The position numbers and the translations under genes are program-made. This document shows, one piece after another, positions 19,401-26,280 of a stretch of 26,280 nucleotides of DNA; position 1 is the stretch's first letter; every line of letters starts with the position of its first letter. This DNA comes from Balamuthia mandrillaris (lineage: Eukaryota > Discosea > Longamoebia > Balamuthiidae). Location: the NCBI GenBank assembly GCA_031835245.1, contig JAVKOQ010000579.1, forward strand, positions 1 to 26,280, read 5' to 3'. The notes beneath the pieces are model-generated. The model did no database searches, was not told where the DNA came from, and worked only from the letters and a program-made list of their open reading frames with translations.

Positions 19401-20528
19401 CTGTTCTCTTTTTCTTTTACTCGTTTGTCTTCCTTCTGTTGTTGCAACATTTTTGCAACGATGACCTCCTCCTCTTCTCTTGTCCGCTTTCCTTGCCACA
19501 TAGCCCAGAAAGCCAAAGTAGAGCCCCAAACTTTGTACACTTTTGCCAACGCCCTAGCTCCTTCTTGCCACCGCTCATCTTCATCTTCTCCTTCCTCCTT
19601 CTGTTGTTCCTGCTTCATTACGTTCTTGCTCTCTTTCTCCTTGACAAACCGGCGCAAAAAATCTTCAACTGCTTCTCCGTCAGCATCACCACTTTCCTTC
19701 AAGGAAGACAGAATGATGCTTTTGGCTTTGCCGTATCTCTCCTCCGCCTCCCTCAACAGCGCTCTAACCTCCGTGATGGCTTCTTGTCGCTGCACATCTC
19801 CTCTGCTCTGTTGCAGCACGATCGCTTTGTCCAACGCTTTTGCCAACGTCACCACCGTCTCTCCCCATTTGCACAACACTTTCCAACTTATTTTGTTTTC
19901 CTGCTCTTCTTCTTGTTCTGCTGTTTCATTTTTTGTGTTTTGATCTTCTCTTTCGCCTTCTCCTTCTCCTTCTTTCTGGTGTTTGTTGTTGCTGGAGGAA
20001 AGCAGAAAATCGCGACTGTGAGCACAGAGAAGGACTGTCTCTGTGCTTTGATAAAGGGCCAAAGCCTCACGTATGATGACAATAGCTTCTGTTCCCTGTT
20101 TTCCAACAATCAATCACTGTCAAAAGAAGAAAGTAACAACAGCGGAGATAAGGAGAGAAAAGAGAAGCAAGGAAGAGTACCTTTTGTTGAGAAAGGAGTT
20201 TTTGGCCTTTTTTGTGGAGTTTGGAGGCTTGGGCAAAGAAAGGCGCCAAGGTAGCATCAGTGGCTGCATGCGCCTCCTCCTCCGAGTGGGGCCATACCAC
20301 TGCCTTTGCCTCTTCCTCCTCCTCCTCCCGTGCAGCTGGCTGTCCTCGTTCTTGTTGAGTGTGTTCAGCGTGGACGTGTCCTCTTGCCTCTGCTTGTTCA
20401 CTCATCTCCTCTAGAGGAGTTTGTGGGTTGTCAAAGGTGTCACTGCTGCCACCACTGCTCTCGTTCACCTCCTCCATGTGGACGAAGGTGCAAAGTAGCA
20501 GAACAAGAAGAAGAAGGCGATGTTCCAA
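16436..20528 (-). CDS. TPR-like/helical repeat protein with C-terminal STE-type protein kinase domain
   Basis: Eleven exons: 20528..20181, 20095..18753, 18686..18547, 18444..17809, 17752..17689, 17626..17577, 17487..17350, 17276..17127, 17051..17009, 16938..16610 and 16534..16436; about 1112 aa. The kinase appears across splices: SSIGEGGFGEVYTAY, VAIKMI, VVMEYCDGGTL, HRDLKCDNVLL, DLG in place of DFG, GSKNFMAPEM, DIWGFGCLVYEMA and HPFLQKA, all expected of an active PAK/STE20-like Ser/Thr kinase. The N-terminal two-thirds hold TPR-like helices (AIVIIREALALYQS; FKRSMYLDPHARKLYFEWGQAL) split by Lys/Glu-rich linkers, then a helical region (GLALCRNAMVQKEALNVLRHL). The first Met gives a hydrophobic start (HRLLLLVLLLCTF); an ATG at 20477 would omit it. 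The glycine-loop exon ends one base out of phase at an A7 run (17580-17586); with A6 it joins perfectly. Two adjacent genes cannot be excluded. Confidence 0.8.
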
Positions 20529-20746
20529 GCTTTATTCACCTTCCTTCTCTATCCTCCTCCTCTTGCTACACAGTAGCCGCACTACGTTGTCTGCGCCACT
20601 ACTCCGTGGCAAAAAAATAGACTCCTGAAGTTTCGATTTCTTTCTTTTACTTTTTTTTTGTTATTTTTTCGTGTCGTCATGTGTACATTGTAAAAATATT
20701 TTCGGAATGTGAAGAATGCTTAAGAATTTAGAAAGGCAAGTTATTT

Positions 20747-20754
20747 TGTCGACA
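20747..20754. promoter_or_regulatory. TGTCGACA palindrome upstream of the kinase gene
   Basis: This exact copy of the octamer lies in the 307-bp gap (20529-20835) between the kinase ATG and the DUF3605 stop, both minus-strand genes, about 219 bp upstream of the kinase start. The rest of the gap is AT-rich with T runs and holds no gene I can support. Confidence 0.35.
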
Positions 20755-20835
20755 TGTGGAATGTTTGGCTGTCTGAGATTCCATGGAGGTCTCAAAGCGT
20801 GCTGCGAACTTGCACGAAAAAAAAAACATTTAAAA

Positions 20836-21423
20836 CTAGGGTGCTTCTGTTGTGTTGTGTCGCTGAACGGAGGAGGAGGGGGACAGGGTTCGTCTTGAAA
20901 AGATGTGTGCATGAAACACGTTGAGCACGCTCTTCAGGTGGGTCGGGTTCACGCAGCATATCGTCTCGTAGAGGTGGGCTGGTCTCTCCTTGGCCACGAT
21001 CTGTGCCACTTGCGCTTCGTCGAGCTCGTGCAGGCTCCACAGAAGGTGATGCTCTATGTCCTTGTCGACGGCGTAGGGGAAGTCGTTGGGCACGAATGTG
21101 TAGTCCTCCTCCAACACGGAGTTGGAGCTAGTTCTGCTTCTTCGCTCCTCGATTGCACTGGAAGGGACGAAGCGTTTGCCATCACTCTCATCGATCTCGG
21201 ACGTCAGGCCGAACTCTCTGCACAACACAAAGTCCCCAACGGTCTTGTACTCCCGCTTGAGCTCGGCCACCCGCGCCAGGTAGACCTGCAGGTCCTCCGG
21301 CAACCGCCCCAGTTGGTCCAGCTTCTTCTCCACCTCGATGAACCGCTTGAGCTCGTCCCACCGCAGCCGTGTGGGCCGAGTACCATCCCAAACGGACTCT
21401 TTCTTCTGCTCTCCGTTCTCCAT
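20836..21423 (-). CDS. DUF3605 domain protein
   Basis: This is a single exon of 195 aa from the ATG at 21423. It begins WDGTRPTRLRWDELKRFIE, then a helical LGRLPEDLQVYLARVAELKREYKTVGDFVL, and contains NDFPYAVDKDIEHHLLWS followed by NPTHLKSVLNVFHAHIFSRR. The FPY...(D/E)HHxLWS and NP..LKS....H.H..(S)R blocks are the signature of DUF3605, a eukaryotic family of unknown function known best from fungi and protists. The frame stays open upstream to an ATG at 21555; that extension is Arg/Lys-rich and could be a mitochondrial-type leader, so the protein may be 239 aa. No intron is needed. It diverges from the large gene at 22044. Confidence 0.75.
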   Translation of the reverse strand: MENGEQKKESVWDGTRPTRLRWDELKRFIEVEKKLDQLGRLPEDLQVYLARVAELKREYKTVGDFVLCREFGLTSEIDESDGKRFVPSSAIEERRSRTSSNSVLEEDYTFVPNDFPYAVDKDIEHHLLWSLHELDEAQVAQIVAKERPAHLYETICCVNPTHLKSVLNVFHAHIFSRRTLSPSSSVQRHNTTEAP

Positions 21424-21555
21424 AGCGGAGGTTGATGTCCAATGTTTGCGCAGGAACTTTTTTTCTCTTTTTCCGGGTAATGTTTCGCGTAATGGCTGCT
21501 GGTGACGTGTCACAGCACAGATCGACGGTGATCGTCCAAAGTGCAAGAAAGCCAA

Positions 21556-22043
21556 TGTCTTGATCTGTTGCTGAAAGTTTCAAACCACCAACCAAAATCA
21601 AAAAGGCTTCCACGTCGACAAAAATTCCTTCACGCAGTAGTGATCGTCCACAAAAAATCGAACGGGTTAGCAGAAAAAACGAAAGGCCAATCAACCGTCG
21701 CCTCTCTCTTTGTTGTATTTTATTTTTTTTTTTTTTTTTGGTGGTTTTCTTTTCTTTCTTTGTTTTATAAATCGCTGTCAAATCTTTTTTTTTGTTGTTT
21801 GCTTTTTTTTTAAAAAAAAAAAGAGTGTGTAACGCTTCCTGCCTAGTGCCGTCGGCTGTTGCCTCTTTTTTTTTGTTTTTGTTTCTCTCCTCCTTCTTTA
21901 CTGCTGTACATTTATTGGGGAGGAAGCAACAAAAAAAATAATAATAAAAACACAAAGAAGAACTTATAGGTCGCTGCAAGAAGAACATAAACGAAGAAAA
22001 TAAAGGCGGACAAGCGAACGAAAGTCAGAAACACACGAAGGAG
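21556..22043. other. AT-rich divergent intergenic region with homopolymer tracts
   Basis: This 488-bp gap lies between the DUF3605 start (minus) and the Ig-repeat gene start (plus). It holds long T runs (about 21724-21740), a T8-A11 snap-back sequence (about 21806-21824), and CGTCGACA at 21613-21620, one mismatch from the recurrent palindrome, near the DUF3605 start. No gene is seen; it is probably a bidirectional promoter. Confidence 0.6.
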
Positions 22044-22567
22044 ATGGAGGTGGACTTGAATACCGATCTTCTTGATGGGATTGTGATCGATGAAGCACCG
22101 GAAGGGCCTGCAGTTGCAGCAAGCAGCAGTGCTGCTTCTTCTTCGTCGGCAGATGCTTTGCCCGTTCTTCCCGTGGGAACGATCACAGACCAACCTTTTG
22201 AGTTCGAGTTGAGAGAAATAAAAGAAGAGGAGGAGGAAGAAGCGGAGAAGAAACAAAAAGAAGAAGAGGAGGCTGCTGTTGAAGAGGAAATTCCAGAAGA
22301 AGAAGAAGCAGAAGAGGAAGAAAAGGAGAAGGAGAAAGAGACAGAAGGAACCGTGGAGGAGGAAGAAAATGATAAGGGAAAAGGCAAAGAAGCCGCTGCT
22401 CCACAGGAAAGCTCGGAGGAGAAGGAACGGAGGTTGAAGAGAGAGAAGGAGGCTAAGGCTTTGCCTCCATTGCAGCCGTTACCCGCTCCTGCTGTCAATA
22501 AGATCTTTGAAAGGCTCCCCGAAGAAATGCGGCTGTCTATCACCGATACTGGTTTCTCTTTCTCTCT

Positions 22568-22605
<38 letters not shown>

Positions 22606-24086
22606 TTCGTAAAAGATATAATAACATGAACAAAATGGAGCAGATGAGACACCCACTGACGAGCTTCCATTCCAACCGAGAGAGAAAAGCGTGAATCCAC
22701 CCTCCAAGAACGAGAGACGAGTAGAACTGAGCTTCCCTCCACCGCCCACTCCACCAAAGACGGAGGAAGAGATGGAGAAGGAGAGGAAGCAACAAGAAAA
22801 GGAGGAGCTTGCCAGAAGGAAGAAAGAACAAAAGGAGATCGAACAGCTCAACAAGATGGCTTTTATGGACGACAAGCAAAGGTTGAAAGCGGAGGAAAAA
22901 ATGAGGAAGGAGAAGGAGAAGGACGAGAAGAAGGAGAAGGAGAAAGCTGCTAAAGCAGAGACCTCACGAATGGCTGCCATATCCAACAGATCGGGTCAGC
23001 TGGATGCTAAGCTGAAGGAAGCTAAGCAAATTGCCGCACAAAAGGCAGAGGAGGAGTTGCGCATGCTGCGCACGCTCACCGTCACTCGCTACACACCAGA
23101 AGGCAATCAGGCCTCCGTTCAGCTATCTCAAATCGTTATTACGTTCAACCACCCTCTTCTTCCTCCTCCGGAGAAAACAGAAGGTGAAGAAGAAGAAGAA
23201 GTAGATAAAGAAGTGAAATTGGATGGTTCTTTGTTAGAGTGGAAGCCAGAGATTGAGCCGGCGCCTATGGTAGAAGGAGAGTGGTGGGTTGGTGGCACTT
23301 CGTTGGTATACAGGACTCCTTCTGGTACGCCATTGGATCAGTGCTGGGCTCGTGCGACCGAGTATAAAGTCACGGTAAGAGCTTTTTCTTCTTCTTTCTC
23401 CCCTCTTCCTCTTTAGTGCATTTGATTGATGATATGGCAAAACACAGGTGCCAGAAGGTGTTCAATCCAAAGCAGGAGAACTGCCAGTCCTAGGTGAAGC
23501 CTTTTCCTTCTCCTTCCGAACGCCCACCATCAAAGTAGGAAGCACCTATCCCCACCACAACGCCACTCGCATCTCCCTTCGACCTCTCTTCTTTGTTTGC
23601 TTTGACCAAATCATCGACAGCAAGGAAGAAATACTGCAACACATTCGACTCTACATTCCTCCCAGTGGCAGCCCCTTGAAAGCATCCTATCACGATGATC
23701 CTTCCATCAAAGAATATGCCTCGCTTCATCTGCTGAGCGAGGAGGAGGAGAAAGAGGAGCTCAACAGGCACCGCTCAGTGGTGCGCCAACCATTTGACAG
23801 CAATGCTGAAGGTCGTTGGATGTGCCTTGCCTGCGATGAGGCTCTGCCTCACGACAAGAGAGTGGTCCTGCAGATCGGCCCGGACTTGCCATCAGCGGAA
23901 GGACCTCTTCGCTCGAAGGACTGTCATGTTCTCTCTTTCCAAACGGTACCTCCATTTGTAGTTACCCACTATCGCCATACAGGCCTGGTATCCGGCAGAC
24001 AGACCCTTGCCATCACTTTCAACCAGGACATTATACCCTCTACTTCTGCCTCGTTTGGTTTTAGTGATTTGGTTCGTGTTATCGGC

Positions 24087-24123
<37 letters not shown>

Positions 24124-26280
24124 CTCTGCTTGTCCGCTTTACTTCTATTCTCTCTTCTCCCTCTTGTTCTTTCTGTTGCTCATTCATCTCTTGCTTCTTA
24201 CGTTTAATTTCAATTACTGTTCACAATCGCAGCCATGTCTACCATACATCACTCCTGACCCAGAGGAGCATAACGAAGCACAAGGCAGCAGCTCTTCCGC
24301 TTCCTCCTCGTCCTCCTCAATCTGTGCGGGTACATGGAGCCTTTCCGCCAACAACTCTTTGCTTTACACTCCCTATAGAGATTGGAAGAAAGCCACCGAG
24401 TTTACGGTCACTGTTCCTCCCGATATTTGTGGCTTGTATCACGCCCAGCTGCAACCTGCCAAAACCACTGCCACCCCTGGTGGTCTTTGCAGCAAAAACC
24501 TTCAATGGAACTTCCATACCCCCACTCCCTTGTACACTCAGACCTTCCCCACGAGCGGTTTGAGCAACGTGCTCGTCAACACTCCCATTTTGGTGATCTT
24601 TGACCAGAAGATACGCCCCAAGAAAGTGATAAAGCGAATGTCGGTATGGTACGAGCAAAAGAAGCTGATGATGACCAACAAGAAGAACGTTGCATTGCAG
24701 CTGGTAAAGAGTTTGGAGGATCTGCCCTCCTCTGCTTTCTCATCGGAGCAGGAGGCCGATAGATTGAAGGACATGATTGAGAAGGCGCCCGAGAAACAGT
24801 GGGTCTTGGCAACGCCTGCTGAGCGCTTGCCCTTCGGTACTAGTTGCCATCTCCAACTTGGTCCTAAAGTACGTTCACATTTGTTAAAATTGTTTTTATG
24901 CTTTGCTGACAATAAAACTATGTTAGCTGCCATCTGCTGAAGGATCATATGCGGATCCCGACAAAATACAACATATAAACTTTTCTACTGTGTCTCGTTT
25001 CCAAGTCTCTTGTACGTACACTATGGTTATTTTTCATTTTTTTTTTGTAAAACTTTTTTAACGTCTCTGAAAAGATGTGCAACCGGGAAACAAAGGGTAC
25101 ATGACCTCTCCTGCCGGACATGTTTCCGTGTTTTTCAACCATCCATTGGTTCGCTGGAAAGGAACCCATGATGACCTTGTATGTTCAGCTATTGTGTTTA
25201 ACTCTGTTCGCCTTAAAAAATGATACTGATGACTTTTTATCAGGAATGGAGGTTTGAGATATCGCCTGAGCTAGAGAGTGAAGGTACTTGGAGTACACCT
25301 TCCTCCCATGAGCTGAGGTTTACTCCCAATTCGAATTGGGCCGGATCGACCCAATATACTATCACCGTAATGCACTGCCTGCTTTATGTTGTTTTCCCAA
25401 GTGCTCTGCAACTGACTTTACCACTTTCTGCAATCTTCTTTTTGGTACTTCTTTCTTCGTTTTTTTTTGTTAGGTACCAGCCGGTGTAAAATCTTACCTA
25501 GGAGACGAGTTGGAAGAGGAATACACGACCACCTTCACAACCTCCGTACTTGCAGTGACCCAATACTCTTACCTCCATCATGCCTCCTCCGCAAGCGTTG
25601 GAGAGATACGGGATCCGCCAGTATGGGTCTGTTTCAACCAAATCATCGATGCAGAGCAGGTCTTGAAACAAATCTCCATGACCTATTCTGGCTCCATGTT
25701 CCGTTCCACCTCTGTTCCACTGAGGCTGATGGACTATGATGAGGTGATGGAGTGCGAGCAGGCGCAGCATCTCATCTCTGACCAGAACGAAGGCTATTGG
25801 TTGGCTTTTAAACCTGTCGAAAAGCTGCCTTTTGCCACTGATGTCACGGTTACCATTGGACCTGATGTATGCTCTTTGTTACTTCTCTTTTATTTTTCCT
25901 CCTTCAATTATTTCTTAGTGTTGCTCACTTTATATCTATCTTACAACAATAGTTGCCATCAGCAGAAGGGCCCTTACTATCTTCTCACAAAACGACTTTT
26001 GGGTTCAAAACTATTCCCCCGTTCCTTTGTACCAGTAACGTTATCCCTCTTCTTTAGATTTTTGAAACGTTCAAGCGATCCATTCACAAGCAAAGTCAAC
26101 TCATTCTTTCTTCATTTTTGTGAATAGATTCGTTGCCGCTTGGTTATGTTAGCAATGTAACTAGTACAAATGTCCGTCTTTACTTCAACCAACCTCTTGT
26201 CAATCCTTCTAACCAATCGCTGTCCATCGATGAAATGGTTCGTAATGATGTCTTTTCTGTGCTTCTAGAAGGAGTAGCAA
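22044..26280 (+). CDS. Large alternating Ig-like repeat protein of the bacterial alpha-2-macroglobulin type, 3' partial
   Basis: Ten exons are seen: 22044..22551, 22644..23374, 23448..24071, 24233..24868, 24927..25011, 25075..25178, 25244..25366, 25474..25866, 25953..26028 and 26128..26237; the next intron runs off the edge. This gives 1130 residues in phase. Residues 52-150 are Glu/Lys-rich; about 205-310 is a charged coiled coil; then two Ig-like modules alternate. Type A has TFNHPL, EW.PEI, and YTVTVP.GV.S. Type B has FFV.FDQ.ID, a W before LPF/LPH, and IGPDLPSAEGPL followed by F.F.TVPPF. Order seen: A1 (313), B1, A2, B2, A3, B3, start of A4. Such modules resemble the N-terminal part of very large bacterial-type alpha-2-macroglobulins (protease traps), so the thioester part may lie downstream. 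No signal peptide is visible, which is odd for that family. Confidence 0.75.
22555..22606. repeat. (CT)n microsatellites in introns of the Ig-repeat gene
   Basis: The tract given lies in intron 22552..22643. A second (24090-24125) lies in intron 24072..24232. Both read CT on the coding strand. Confidence 0.9.

Noticed and set aside
19439-20254. 271-codon plus-strand frame opposite the TPR/kinase gene
   Set aside because: It is antisense of the Lys/Glu-rich exon 18753..20095, giving Phe/Ser/Leu-rich text with no domain; the minus strand has in-phase splices and kinase motifs.
20905-21435. 176-codon plus-strand frame opposite DUF3605
   Set aside because: The minus strand encodes the recognisable DUF3605 blocks; the plus frame is a GC-driven shadow.
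21188-21988. 266-codon minus-strand frame spanning the AT-rich gap and overlapping DUF3605 in another frame
   Set aside because: It consists of Lys/Thr/Phe runs from homopolymers and then a shifted reading of DUF3605.
1-26280. Mobile elements or RNA genes
   Set aside because: I saw no reverse transcriptase, transposase, terminal repeats with target duplications, or tRNA/rRNA-like sequence. A covariance-model and repeat-library search would be the decisive test.

Overview
This is nuclear DNA of a eukaryote, most likely a protist. The genes are dense and lie on both strands. Nearly all are cut by short GT-AG introns (about 56-235 nt), and standard-code reading frames join cleanly across them. 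Gene content (a CLU protein, a STE-type kinase, DUF3605, viperin, a bacterial-type alpha-2-macroglobulin-like protein) would suit an amoebozoan such as Balamuthia, but that is a guess; nothing in the window fixes the species. I saw no tRNA, rRNA, CRISPR array, transposon or virus-derived element. All exon joins below were worked out by hand from splice consensus, reading phase and family conservation, without transcripts.

Layout, left to right. (1) 1-~1464, +: 3' part of a SAM-PB1 adaptor gene whose 3' end is unresolved. (2) 1567-2697 and 2825-4087, +: tandem paralogous type II membrane glycosyltransferases; a third copy lies inverted at 13028-14135. (3) 6731-4190, -: an FIH-like JmjC 2-oxoglutarate oxygenase followed by viperin. 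A phase-0 intron would join them in frame into a 770-aa JmjC-viperin fusion. (4) 11883-7090, -: a ten-exon gene whose protein combines a CLU domain with C-terminal leucine-rich repeats. (5) 12082-12997, +: a serine-rich protein of unknown function. (6) 14351-16251, +: an extended short-chain dehydrogenase with a C-terminal membrane anchor. (7) 20528-16436, -: an eleven-exon gene for a TPR-like/helical protein ending in a STE-type kinase domain. (8) 21423-20836, -: a DUF3605 protein. (9) 22044 to beyond the right edge, +: a large protein with an acidic/coiled-coil N-terminus and alternating Ig-like domains of the bacterial alpha-2-macroglobulin type.

How they relate. There is no operon-like unit; most neighbours look independent. 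The strongest functional link is the JmjC/viperin pair. Viperin makes the antiviral chain terminator ddhCTP, and here it would be tethered to a membrane-anchored hydroxylase-like domain. Two genome-wide habits show up: pyrimidine microsatellites in introns almost always lie on the coding strand, and a palindrome related to TGTCGACA recurs in intergenic DNA near gene starts.
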